This document shows, piece by piece, positions 8,115 to 17,390 of a stretch of 64,000 nucleotides of DNA. The notes beneath the pieces are model-generated. The model was not told the DNA's origin. It saw only the letters and a list, made by a program, of their open reading frames with translations, and searched no databases. Made by a program: the position numbers and the translations under genes. The number at the start of each line of letters is the position of its first letter. Positions within the stretch are counted from its first letter, which is position 1. The stretch is taken from the NCBI GenBank assembly GCA_942492125.1, contig CALODM010000003.1, forward strand, positions 24,925 to 88,924, in the 5' to 3' direction. Source of the DNA: BCD1 sp942492125. Its GTDB lineage: Bacteria > Bacteroidota > Bacteroidia > Chitinophagales > Saprospiraceae.

Positions 8115-10856
8115 CTAGACATCAAAAGCCCTGTCGACAATATCCAGTTGTTGTTTGTCGTGAACTTTTTTGAAACCGGTAGCCGGTGAGGCACTCGATT
8201 TACGGGCAATCAGTTTGAAGTCGTGTTCCAGGAAAATAGCATTTACATACTGCCAGGCGCCCATGTTGGAAGGTTCTTCCTGGACCCAAAAGGTTTCTTT
8301 ACCCTTGTATTTCTCCTTGAGCATATCTACCTGTTTGGTCGGAAAAGGATACAACTGCTCAAAACGGATGATGGCAATATCATCCCGTTTTTCTTCCCGC
8401 TTTCGTTCCAGCAAATCATAATATACTTTCCCGGAACATTGCAGTACTCTCTTGACCTTTTTAACCTCTGCTTTCGTATTTACTTCAGGATCATCAATAA
8501 TTTCTCTGAAACGATTTCCGGATTCAAAATCAGCAATATCTGAAACCACTTCCGGGTGTCGCAACAGTGATTTAGGCGTCATCAAAATCAATGGTTTGCG
8601 AAACGGCCTTACCAACTGCCTTCTCAGAATATGGAACAAATTAGCCGGGGTAGTCACATTGGCCACCGTCATATTAAATTCAGCACAACTTTGCAGGAAC
8701 CTTTCCAGACGTGCACTTGAGTGTTCCGGGCCTTGGCCTTCATAACCATGAGGCAGGTAAAGTACCAGACCGTTCATCCTTCTCCATTTACTCTCCCCGG
8801 CCACAATGTACTGGTCAACGATGGTCTGGGCTCCATTGAAGAAATCACCAAACTGAGCTTCCCAGATAACCAGCGGGTCAGGGGAAGCCATCGCATACCC
8901 ATATTCAAAACCCAAAACCGCAAATTCGGATAAAAGAGAATTGTAAATATGAAATTTGCCCTGATCAGGGCTCATTCCGTCCAAACGATTGATTCGCTCA
9001 AAAGTTTTAGCATCTGTCAGTACTGCGTGACGGTGAGAAAAGGTACCCCTTTTTACATCTTCTCCGCTCAGGCGAACATCACGACCTTCCAGCAAAATAC
9101 TGCCGTAGGCCAGCAATTCCGCCAAAGCCCAATCCAGTTGATGGGCATCAAGCAGTTTCTTTTTGCCCTTGAACAAACGGTTCATCTTAGGAACCAGGGT
9201 AAAACCTTTGGGAGTCTTCATCAGCCAATCCAGGATTTTGGTAACTTTATCCTTTTCGATACCTGTCGGCGGTGACATCTCAAATTCCTCGTAACTTGTA
9301 GCAAATCGCAAATCTTTCCAGGCCAACTCAGGCTCCTGGTAGGTATAGGGCAAAGGTTTTTCCCTTACTTCATCCAACCTGTCCTGAAGCAATTGCTTGA
9401 ATGCTTCCTCCATACTGTTGGCCAGTTCAGCTTCGACATCTCCCCTGGAGATCAAGGTTTCCGAATATAACTTACGTGGATTAGGGTGCGTTTTGATAAA
9501 TTCATACATTTCAGGCTGGGTAAACTGTGGATCATCCCCTTCATTATGACCATGTTTACGATAACAGACCATATCAACAAACACATCCTCCTTGAATTTT
9601 TGCCTGAACCTAACGGCAAATTCCACAGCAAACAAAACCGCTTCCGGATCATCTCCATTTACATGAAAAACAGGGGCCTGTATCGCATTGGCGGAAGCTG
9701 TAGAATAGGTCGAGGAACGCGCATCGTCGAAATCGGTCGTAAATCCGATTTGGTTATTGATTACAAAATGAATGGTGCCTCCGGTCTGATATCCTGAGAG
9801 TTTACTCATCTGCACTGTTTCATAAACAATGCCCAGTCCCGCAACAGCAGCATCCCCATGTATTAAAATGGGCAATACCCTATCGTGATTTCCATCATAA
9901 AGCAAATCTGCCTTGGCTCTGGCAAAACCTTCTACAACCGGATTAACAGATTCCAGGTGGGAAGGGTTAGGAACAAGCTTCAGATCCATTTGTTTGCCTG
10001 ACAGGGTGTTGACCTGGGAAGAATAACCCAGGTGATATTTCACATCACCATCACCATAAATTTGCTCAGGCACTGCCATTCCTTCAAACTCACTAAAAAT
10101 TTGCTGGTAGGTCTTACCTAAAATATTCGCCAGAACATTCAAACGGCCACGGTGGGCCATTCCAATGACAATCTCGTCAACACCGCTGATGGCAGCTTCA
10201 TTGATTATTCCGTCGAGACCAACAATCGTTGTTTCTCCACCCTCCAGGGAAAATCGTTTTTGTCCGATATATTTGGTTCCTAAAAACTCTTCCAGTACAA
10301 CGGCTTCATTAAGCTTTTGGAGAATTCTTTTTTTCTTCTCAATCGGAATATTATAATCCCGCTTAGGTTGATGAGTTTCTACATAATCCCGAATCCAGTT
10401 ACGCACCTCCGAATCGGAAATATGATTGTATTCAAAGCCTATGTGGCCACAATAAATTTCCTGCAATTTGGCGATGATTTCCCGTAAGGTGGCATTGGGC
10501 AGTCCAATTTGAGCCCCCGAGTGGAAAACCGTATCCAGATCATCATCCGACAACCCGAAATCCCGCTTTCTCAATTTAGGCCTTCGGTCACGACGCTCGC
10601 GAATAGGGTTCGTATCCGATAATAGGTGACCACGGTTACGATAACCGATGATCAGGTTGAAAACATTGAGCTCTTTAGGGTCTATTTCTCCGTCTTCCCC
10701 TGCCGATACAACACCATTACCACGTTCAGCATAGTCAAACCCTGAGAAAAAAGTACGCCAGCTTTCTTCCACACTTTCCGGCGCCTCCTGATATTGCCGG
10801 TACATCGAATCGATGAACGATGGATGGGCATTGGTTATAAATGAATAATCACTCAT
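8115..10856 (-). CDS. sucA: 2-oxoglutarate dehydrogenase E1 component
   Basis: 913 residues, the usual length of SucA/OdhA E1. It decarboxylates 2-oxoglutarate with thiamine diphosphate and passes succinyl groups to the E2 lipoyl domain in the TCA cycle. The N-terminal tag SFITNAHPSFIDSMYRQYQ is the typical E1 leader. The ThDP-binding core is clear: GMAHRGRLNVLANILGK, the HGDAAVAGLGIVYET stretch and KHGHNEGDDPQFTQP. The C-terminal half has the transketolase-like pyrimidine domain (WEAQFGDFFNGAQTIVDQ and LPHGYEGQGPEHSSARLERFLQ). The sucB gene is not adjacent in this window. ATG start at 10856, preceded by a -7-like element. Confidence 0.97.
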   Translation of the reverse strand: MSDYSFITNAHPSFIDSMYRQYQEAPESVEESWRTFFSGFDYAERGNGVVSAGEDGEIDPKELNVFNLIIGYRNRGHLLSDTNPIRERRDRRPKLRKRDFGLSDDDLDTVFHSGAQIGLPNATLREIIAKLQEIYCGHIGFEYNHISDSEVRNWIRDYVETHQPKRDYNIPIEKKKRILQKLNEAVVLEEFLGTKYIGQKRFSLEGGETTIVGLDGIINEAAISGVDEIVIGMAHRGRLNVLANILGKTYQQIFSEFEGMAVPEQIYGDGDVKYHLGYSSQVNTLSGKQMDLKLVPNPSHLESVNPVVEGFARAKADLLYDGNHDRVLPILIHGDAAVAGLGIVYETVQMSKLSGYQTGGTIHFVINNQIGFTTDFDDARSSTYSTASANAIQAPVFHVNGDDPEAVLFAVEFAVRFRQKFKEDVFVDMVCYRKHGHNEGDDPQFTQPEMYEFIKTHPNPRKLYSETLISRGDVEAELANSMEEAFKQLLQDRLDEVREKPLPYTYQEPELAWKDLRFATSYEEFEMSPPTGIEKDKVTKILDWLMKTPKGFTLVPKMNRLFKGKKKLLDAHQLDWALAELLAYGSILLEGRDVRLSGEDVKRGTFSHRHAVLTDAKTFERINRLDGMSPDQGKFHIYNSLLSEFAVLGFEYGYAMASPDPLVIWEAQFGDFFNGAQTIVDQYIVAGESKWRRMNGLVLYLPHGYEGQGPEHSSARLERFLQSCAEFNMTVANVTTPANLFHILRRQLVRPFRKPLILMTPKSLLRHPEVVSDIADFESGNRFREIIDDPEVNTKAEVKKVKRVLQCSGKVYYDLLERKREEKRDDIAIIRFEQLYPFPTKQVDMLKEKYKGKETFWVQEEPSNMGAWQYVNAIFLEHDFKLIARKSSASPATGFKKVHDKQQLDIVDRAFDV

Positions 10857-10890
10857 TTTTAAAAATTCCGATTATTTGAAATAAAGTCTG

Positions 10891-10898
10891 CAAATATA
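10891..10898 (-). promoter_or_regulatory. -7 promoter element (TATATTTG) for sucA
   Basis: On the minus strand the sequence reads TATATTTG, matching the Bacteroidota TAnnTTTG -7 element, 34 bases before the sucA ATG. No good -33 TTTG was found at the expected spacing. Confidence 0.5.
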
Positions 10899-11097
10899 TA
10901 TCCACCCCTGATAAAATGGTGTTTTTTAATACTGATTTTTAAACCTTATGACATAAAAATCAATAAAATAGGTTTAAAATATATTTCATAGCCTGTTTTG
11001 GATATTCCCCAGCCTGCAAAATTCCACCATTCCAAAAGAAATTTCTTACGAAAACAAAAATTTTCATGCGGATGTTTTCTTTTGTTTAAAAAAAACA

Positions 11098-11105
11098 TAA
11101 CTTTG
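11098..11105 (+). promoter_or_regulatory. -7 promoter element (TAACTTTG) for rpsT
   Basis: TAACTTTGC matches the Bacteroidota consensus TAnnTTTGC, about 50 bp upstream of the rpsT ATG. A weak TTTT/TTTG-like -33 region lies about 20 bp upstream. Expected start of transcription is near 11111. Confidence 0.65.
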
Positions 11106-11155
11106 CACTCCGAAATTTTAGCCATCATTTAAAATAAAGAAAAAGTAAGTATTAC

Positions 11156-11407
11156 ATGGCACAACATCAATCTTCAAAGAAAAGAATTCGCCAGGACGCC
11201 AAAAAACGTCTGCGTAACCGTTATTATAAAAAATCAACCCGTACCGCTATACAGAAGTTACGCGGTATGACTGACAAGAAGGAAGCGGAGTCTTTCCTGC
11301 CCAAAGTTTTGAGCATGATTGACAGATTAGCCAAGCGTAATGTCTGGCATGACAACAAAGCTTCTAATCTTAAAAGTAAACTGACCAAGCAGATCAACAA
11401 CCTCTAA
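11156..11407 (+). CDS. rpsT: 30S ribosomal protein S20
   Basis: 83 residues, very basic and helical, typical of bS20: MAQHQSSKKRIRQDAKKRLRN, then TRTAIQKLRG and WHDNKASNLKSKLTKQINNL, matching the conserved N-terminal KR-rich helix and the C-terminal NKAxRxKSxLxxxI signature. It binds 16S rRNA in the small subunit early in assembly. Monocistronic, with a consensus promoter upstream and a strong intrinsic terminator 30 bp downstream. Confidence 0.96.
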   Translation: MAQHQSSKKRIRQDAKKRLRNRYYKKSTRTAIQKLRGMTDKKEAESFLPKVLSMIDRLAKRNVWHDNKASNLKSKLTKQINNL

Positions 11408-11436
11408 GGTAATTGATCCTTCAGGCTTACTTTTTA

Positions 11437-11477
11437 AGTGTATCTCTGGACCCACGCGCCAGAGATACACTTTTTTT
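11437..11477 (+). terminator. Rho-independent terminator of rpsT
   Basis: Perfect 13-bp stem (AGTGTATCTCTGG with CCAGAGATACACT), a 9-base loop and a following run of seven T. Confidence 0.92.
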
Positions 11478-12076
11478 GTGCAACAGAATTAGCCTGGCCA
11501 AAAACCGCCGAAGTTTAGCCCTCCCTCTGTTCGTAAAAGCCACGGCAACGCCAAACGTGCTATTTTTCACATTCTTTTTATTATTTCTGAAGTCTTTTGC
11601 CAATCTTTTCAGATCTCCTTCCTTCAGCAAATCCCCCTGCATAAAAAAGTTGTTTTTTTAAGAAAATATTAAGTTCTCCAAAATACTTTTTAATACTCAA
11701 ATAGCATTTTACTATTGAACAAAAGTGTTAAAAGACTTAGAGCATTTTTAAAAACTCTATTGGGATTCCTTAATTTTTCCGCAAAGAAATTCTGATTCAT
11801 GAGGAAAAATGGAAGAAAGGAACGGTGGAAAAGGATTTTGCTCGTCCAATTTTCCAGTCCTTCCAGCTTTCCAGTATTGCGGCAAGCAAGCAATCTCAGG
11901 TGAAATATTGATTATCAGTCATCAAAAAATTTTGACAAGCTCGTAATTTTAATATTGTAGCCTAAGGCTTAATTTCACCATTCCACCTTAAGCCCCCCTA
12001 TAATCTATGAGCAATTGATCTTTAGGCTAGCCACACCATCCTGCTGACTTTTTTTTAACTAAAAAAGTAACTGATT
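11478..12076. other. 599-bp spacer without recognisable genes
   Basis: AT-rich DNA between the rpsT terminator and the zincin/Omp85 gene. Short open frames exist on both strands but show no motif and no start context. The promoter for the downstream gene should be in the last 150 bp; no clean TAnnTTTG was seen. Confidence 0.5.
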
Positions 12077-15000
12077 ATGAAAACCAAAGCATTTTTCTTC
12101 ATTCTGATTCTATCCATTTTTACTTTCAGCGGTGTTCAGGCTCAATACTTCGGCCGCAACAAACCAAATTATGAGAAAATAGACTTCAAGGTCCAGGAAA
12201 GTCCTCACTTCCGGATTTACGAATATATCGGCAATGAACAATTATTGGAAGACCTCACCTTCTGGTCTGAAGAGTGGTATCTGGCACATCAGCGGATTCT
12301 CAAAGATACCATCAAGGGAAAAAATCCCATCCTGTTTTATAACGACCATGCCGACTTCCAGCAAACCAACGCCATCCGGGGTTCTATTGGAATAGGAACC
12401 GGGGGAGTAACAGAAGGGTTGAAGAACAGGGTAATCATGCCGCTGGCGATGTCTAATGCGCAGACCAACCACGTACTTGGACACGAATTGGTACACGCCT
12501 GGCAATACAATATGATCCTGGAAGGTGATTCGACATCCATTCAAAGCCTGAGCAATATTCCCTTATGGATGATCGAAGGGCTGGCAGAATATATGTCTAT
12601 CGGAAGCCTGGATGCCCATACGGCCATGTGGATGCGGGATGCCTTATTAAATAAAGATGTTCCCGAGATCAAGGACCTTTCCAATCCAAAGTACTTCCCA
12701 TATCGTTACGGGCATGCTTTTTGGTCCTTCCTGACAGGCTGGAAAAGCGATACCATCATCGCGCCATTCTTCACCAGTGTTGCTAAATACGGATTTGAGC
12801 AGGCAAGTATTCGGGAGCTCGGCATGGGCAGTAAAAACCTGTCGGCACTCTGGGTAAAATCCCTCGAAAACCAATTCGGCCCCTACCTGAAAGGGAAAGT
12901 TGAAAACCCGGTAGGGAAAAAGCTTATCAGCAAAGAAAATGCCGGAGAAATGAATATTTCCCCATCCCTGAGTCCCAACGGGAGATACGTGGTATTTATG
13001 TCAGAAAAAGATCTGTTTACCACCGATTTGTTCGTGGCAGATGCACAGTCCGGAGAAATTCTGAACAAACTGGCCAGCACTTTGAAGGATGGTCATATTG
13101 ATGATTACAATTATTATGAATCTGCAGGGACCTGGTCTCCCAAAAGTAAAGAATTCGCCTTTGTCGGGGTGAGCAAAGGGCGGAATATTTTAATCATAAA
13201 AGAAGCCCTAACGGGCAAAACAATAGAAGAAATTCCAATTAAAGACCTCCCGGCATTTTCAAGCCCTGCCTGGTCACCCGACGGAAATACTATTGTTGTC
13301 AGTGGAATAGTGAATGGCCAGACAGACCTCTTTGCACTGGATATTAAAACAAAGAAAGTTACGCGTTTGACCAATGACACCTATGCTGAAATCCAGGCTT
13401 CCTGGTCACCGGATGGGACTATGCTCGTTTTCGCTACTGATTTCAACAGCATGCAAGGCAAACCTGCCTATGGTCCGTGGAGTTTTAATATTGCCGTAAT
13501 GGATTGGGTATCCAAATATGTCGAACATCTCCGTTTTTTTCCTGGCGCCAACAATCTTAATCCCGTTGTGGATACCTCCGGCAATATTATTTTTCTGTCC
13601 AACAGAGATGGGTACCGCAATGTGTACAAATACATCCCTGATGAAGGAACCCTTTACCAGATCACTGATTTGATCACAGGCGTGAGTGGCATTACCCCGT
13701 TTTCTCCGGCCATAACCATAGCCCGGAACAGAAACAGGTTGATATATACTCATTATTTCAATAACGAGTACAACCTTTACCGTACCCAAACGGAAGAAAT
13801 GCCTGAAGTGATGGTTGACCCGGCTGAAGTAAATATGGATGCTGCCCAATTACCAAGAATTGATAAAACCATAACCAGTGCCGTTGATCAGCAAATCCAA
13901 CAATTATACGGATATACAAGCCCCCCCGCAATGGCCATCAAAGAAGTTCCCTATAAACCGAACTTCAAATTAGATTTCGTGGGAGGAGGTGCCGGCGTGG
14001 GTATAGGATCCAGCCAGGCCTTTGGCACAACGACGGGTGCCGCAGGTGGGATTGATTTGTTATTCAGTGACATCCTCGGGAATAATCAATTATTTACCAG
14101 CCTGGCCCTGAATGGTGAAATCGCAGATTTTGGCGGAGTCGTGGCCTATCTTAATTCCAGTAAAAAAATCAATTGGGGGGCCTCCATCTCCCACATACCT
14201 TATCGAAGTGTTTACGGTGGATTTGCCGGTTTTGAAGTTCTTGAGATCCAGGGCGGAGGATTGATCGAAACAGCTAAATATCAGTACCTCATCAACCGTT
14301 TATTTGAAGACAAGGTAGGTGTTTTTGGCCAACTCCCGTTTTCTACGACCTTGAGGGTTGAAGCCAATGCTTCCTTTTCGAGATACAGTAATAAAATTAT
14401 TCAAATGGATAATTATTATGATGTATTTAACCGCCTGGTACTGCAGGAAAGAACCAAATTGGAAGGCGCGCCCGGGTTCAACTTATGGACGGCAGGTACC
14501 GCACTGGTTGGGGATAATTCTTTCTTTGGCATTACTGCTCCATTGCAAGGATACCGCTTCAGGTTAGGGGTGGATCAGTTTATGGGAGAATTTGACTTTA
14601 CCGCTCCTACCGCAGATTTCCGGGTCTATAAATTTTTCAAACCTATTGGCCTGGCTTTCCGTTTCTACCATTATGGCCGATACGGCGGCAATAGTGAGGA
14701 TCTGTATCCCTTGTATGTAGGTAGCCCGTGGTTTGTCCGGGGTTTCAACTCTAATAAAGCGATTGATCTTTTCATTCAAAACGATAAACAATTTGATCAA
14801 TTGATCGGCAGCAAGATGCTGATCTCTAATTTTGAAGTCAGGATTCCGTTTACAGGCCCGGAAAGGCTTTCCCTGATCAAGTCAAAGGTATTCCTGACAG
14901 ATTTAAACTTCTTCATTGACGGCGGAGTGGCCTGGACTGATTTTGAACAGTTTAGCGGTGAAAATAAATCCGGATACCTGGATGCTGCCCCGGTGTTCAG

Positions 15001-15121
15001 TATGGGGGTATCGTTGAGGATCAACCTGTTTGGAGCGATGATTCTCGAACCATATTACGCTTATCCTTTGCTTAAGGAAAGTAAAGGTTCCTTTGGATTT
15101 AACTTTATACCGGGGTGGTAG
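12077..15121 (+). CDS. Zincin-like protease domain, PD40 beta-propeller and Omp85-like barrel fusion
   Basis: 1014 residues with a signal peptide (MKTKAFFFILILSIFTFSGVQAQ). Residues about 30-260 resemble peptidase-MA-like gluzincins: HELVH at 136-140 with EGLAEY at 167-172 supplying the third ligand. Residues about 290-590 hold TolB/PD40 propeller blades (SPSLSPNGRYVVFMS, SSPAWSPDGNTIVVSG, ASWSPDGTMLVFATD). From about 635 to the end are amphipathic strands, with the loop-6 motif VRGF at 887-890 that marks the Omp85/BamA superfamily, ending in FNFIPGW. Predicted outer-membrane barrel carrying a periplasmic propeller and protease domain. Role in envelope biogenesis or quality control is an inference. 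Monocistronic. Confidence 0.8.
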   Translation: MKTKAFFFILILSIFTFSGVQAQYFGRNKPNYEKIDFKVQESPHFRIYEYIGNEQLLEDLTFWSEEWYLAHQRILKDTIKGKNPILFYNDHADFQQTNAIRGSIGIGTGGVTEGLKNRVIMPLAMSNAQTNHVLGHELVHAWQYNMILEGDSTSIQSLSNIPLWMIEGLAEYMSIGSLDAHTAMWMRDALLNKDVPEIKDLSNPKYFPYRYGHAFWSFLTGWKSDTIIAPFFTSVAKYGFEQASIRELGMGSKNLSALWVKSLENQFGPYLKGKVENPVGKKLISKENAGEMNISPSLSPNGRYVVFMSEKDLFTTDLFVADAQSGEILNKLASTLKDGHIDDYNYYESAGTWSPKSKEFAFVGVSKGRNILIIKEALTGKTIEEIPIKDLPAFSSPAWSPDGNTIVVSGIVNGQTDLFALDIKTKKVTRLTNDTYAEIQASWSPDGTMLVFATDFNSMQGKPAYGPWSFNIAVMDWVSKYVEHLRFFPGANNLNPVVDTSGNIIFLSNRDGYRNVYKYIPDEGTLYQITDLITGVSGITPFSPAITIARNRNRLIYTHYFNNEYNLYRTQTEEMPEVMVDPAEVNMDAAQLPRIDKTITSAVDQQIQQLYGYTSPPAMAIKEVPYKPNFKLDFVGGGAGVGIGSSQAFGTTTGAAGGIDLLFSDILGNNQLFTSLALNGEIADFGGVVAYLNSSKKINWGASISHIPYRSVYGGFAGFEVLEIQGGGLIETAKYQYLINRLFEDKVGVFGQLPFSTTLRVEANASFSRYSNKIIQMDNYYDVFNRLVLQERTKLEGAPGFNLWTAGTALVGDNSFFGITAPLQGYRFRLGVDQFMGEFDFTAPTADFRVYKFFKPIGLAFRFYHYGRYGGNSEDLYPLYVGSPWFVRGFNSNKAIDLFIQNDKQFDQLIGSKMLISNFEVRIPFTGPERLSLIKSKVFLTDLNFFIDGGVAWTDFEQFSGENKSGYLDAAPVFSMGVSLRINLFGAMILEPYYAYPLLKESKGSFGFNFIPGW

Positions 15122-15125
15122 GTTT

Positions 15126-15143
15126 GACGGTGGACGAGGGACG
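15126..15143. repeat. Isolated copy of the 14-bp minisatellite unit
   Basis: GACGGTGGACGAGGGACG, directly after the stop of the zincin/Omp85 gene, is identical to a unit of the array at 30665-31055. Confidence 0.7.
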
Positions 15144-15252
15144 GTTTTTGAGTACCAAAGATTTATTTAAATTGCCTTGATCAGAAAATAACCGAAACAG
15201 GAAAAAGACAAGGCTAAATCTTGAGATTCAATAAACATGGAAGAAAATAAAA

Positions 15253-15286
15253 ACGGGGTTGGAAAGCATCTTTTCCAACCCCGTTA
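15253..15286 (-). terminator. Intrinsic terminator of the BNR-type exported protein gene
   Basis: Arms AACGGGGTTGGAAA and TTTCCAACCCCGTT form a 14-bp stem. On the minus strand it is followed by TTTTTATTTTC. It lies 26 bp beyond the 15312 stop. Confidence 0.88.
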
Positions 15287-15311
15287 AGGTTTTTAGCTGA
15301 AAGCTAATTGA

Positions 15312-17348
15312 TTACTTAACAACAACCTTGGTAGTTACTACCTGGCTGGCTGTCTGTAAACGTACAAAGTAAGTCCCTTGCGGGAAGTTATTCATTTCAA
15401 TGAGTTTTGAATGAGTACCAACCACATAATCTGCAACGCCTGCAGAAGATACTCTGCGGCCTGTCAGGTCAAAGAGATCAATAGCTACTCTGGAGTCTTC
15501 CATCAAATCAAAGTTAACCCAGATATGGTTTGAAGCCGGATTAGGGAATACCTTGAGGGTACCTTCATTGATCTGTGGCTCTTCCGTTGATACGGGATCG
15601 AATTCTGCTTCATCAAAACCAGCTCCGTAGAGGTATAAATAATCAATCGGTGCAAGTTCGTCGCCCGGATCCCTGGGTATACCGTAAACGATGGGTAACT
15701 CATGATCCCAGAATTCTCCATCAGAAATAGCTACGGGAGAAGTCATATGCAGGTAAGAGGTAAAGGCAGCATCAGTAAACTCAAAATCTTCCCATACAAA
15801 ACCTGGAACTACACCGAAGTTCTTTTCATAAACAGTTGCCCCATCACTTACCCGGTAGGCATATCCATAAACATCCGGGTTGCTGTTTGGCCTTTCCGTT
15901 GCCGTCTCGTCATAATAAGTCCTGGCATAGGTAAAAAATACATACTGGCCATCAGCAGAACGGGAAGCCTGCAGTCGTTCATCATTGACAGCAACTGTTC
16001 CGATATCACCATCGGTATTTTCATAACCGGCTACTCTTTGGTGTTCCCAATTCACCCCGTCGGTAATGAAATGGAAAAACTCAACAGTGAAAGTACCAAT
16101 CCAGATGAATCCAAACTGAGTGGCACTGGTATCTGAGCTACTCAGCATACTTCCAATTATATGCAATTGTCCATCTGCATCTACAACCATATCAAACTGG
16201 CTCATATATGGAACACGGATGGCATCATCAGTAATGGAATCAGAAGTTCCATCACCATCGGCATCCACAGGAATGGTCCATGCGATCAGAGAATCCATCT
16301 GCTGGTATTCAACACGAGGTTGTTTGGCCCAGGAGTCACCACCATCGGTTGTTTTCCAGATAATAGGTTTAACACTTGGGTAGATCTCATCATCATCAGC
16401 GTCAATACCGGTAACTACATAGTACCCGGTTTGACCGTCAGGGCTGAAGGCAATACGTGGGTTAAGTACAAAGCTATCACGAGCCCCTGAATAATCAATT
16501 TCCAAGTCGTGTACCGTTCTGGTATAGCCTCCATCGTCAAAAGACAACTGGACAGCCATTCCAGGACTCCAGTACTGATCTGCAAAAGTTGTTGCACCAG
16601 CTCTGGCTTCACGCTTGAGGTTAGCATACCACAGGGTTCCGTCAGCATTGGATACCAAACCGTAAGGCAAATAAGCTGCTGAATCTGGAATCGTGGTGTA
16701 ATAATCCTCCGTAGGATTACTACCGTCCATGTCAGCAGTTGTTACAAATTCCCATCCCCAGCCACTATCACCATACTCTGGATGTGTCCAAAGGGCAGGA
16801 CCGATACCAACGAATTTTGCGTTGTTGATATCTTCATTTCCCGGTGGGTTGTAAATGGCAGCACTGGGGTAGCGATTCCCACCGATAGCCATTCCGTCAG
16901 CATTCACCAAAGCAGGAGTAACCTGCTTGTTGGAAGCATCCCAGGTAGCTCCTCCGTCAGTGGAAACATCAAAACTCATGACACCACTACCTCCGGCCTC
17001 ACCGGCATTCTGACGGTGAATGAACACCAAAGAATTTAAAGCAGGATCATAACTCAGAGAATTGGGACTTCCTGAAACCACTGAATAAATATTGTAAGAA
17101 GAACCCAGTTCAATCGCATAAGGAGTGCCTTCGCGATAACTGACCTCTTCCTCGTTGCCATTTGTATTCGTTGGAGTTTGCCATGTAGGATCAGCGGCCG
17201 GAATATCGGCAGGCATGGCCTTGAGTGCTTCAACACGCGCATCAGCTTTCTCGCTGACTTTCATTTGCACCTTGCGGACGTAATCTGACTGGGCTGTCAT
17301 AACGCTCGCAATCAGTAAAAAAATAAATACTGGTAACAGTTTTTTCAT
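15312..17348 (-). CDS. T9SS-exported protein with sialidase/BNR-like beta-propeller
   Basis: 678 residues, ATG start with a signal peptide (MKKLLPVFIFLLIASVMTAQ). The middle has BNR/Asp-box-like phrases typical of sialidase-fold propellers: FDVSTDGGATWD, WKTTDGGDSWAKQP, FSPDGQTGYYVV. No catalytic sialidase Arg triad could be assigned, so enzymatic activity is not claimed. The last about 80 residues form a type A T9SS sorting domain: LKVFPNPASNHIWV, LFDLTGRRV, FPQGTYFVRLQT, KVVVK. Predicted surface protein. Preceded by its own spacer and closed by a strong terminator, so probably monocistronic. Confidence 0.82.
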   Translation of the reverse strand: MKKLLPVFIFLLIASVMTAQSDYVRKVQMKVSEKADARVEALKAMPADIPAADPTWQTPTNTNGNEEEVSYREGTPYAIELGSSYNIYSVVSGSPNSLSYDPALNSLVFIHRQNAGEAGGSGVMSFDVSTDGGATWDASNKQVTPALVNADGMAIGGNRYPSAAIYNPPGNEDINNAKFVGIGPALWTHPEYGDSGWGWEFVTTADMDGSNPTEDYYTTIPDSAAYLPYGLVSNADGTLWYANLKREARAGATTFADQYWSPGMAVQLSFDDGGYTRTVHDLEIDYSGARDSFVLNPRIAFSPDGQTGYYVVTGIDADDDEIYPSVKPIIWKTTDGGDSWAKQPRVEYQQMDSLIAWTIPVDADGDGTSDSITDDAIRVPYMSQFDMVVDADGQLHIIGSMLSSSDTSATQFGFIWIGTFTVEFFHFITDGVNWEHQRVAGYENTDGDIGTVAVNDERLQASRSADGQYVFFTYARTYYDETATERPNSNPDVYGYAYRVSDGATVYEKNFGVVPGFVWEDFEFTDAAFTSYLHMTSPVAISDGEFWDHELPIVYGIPRDPGDELAPIDYLYLYGAGFDEAEFDPVSTEEPQINEGTLKVFPNPASNHIWVNFDLMEDSRVAIDLFDLTGRRVSSAGVADYVVGTHSKLIEMNNFPQGTYFVRLQTASQVVTTKVVVK

Positions 17349-17390
17349 ACTACTAGATTTTAATTGAATTAATTTTCAAAAATAAAAATA

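Noticed and set aside
11427..11642. 71-codon minus-strand frame after rpsT
   Set aside because: Overlaps the rpsT terminator and has no recognisable motif.
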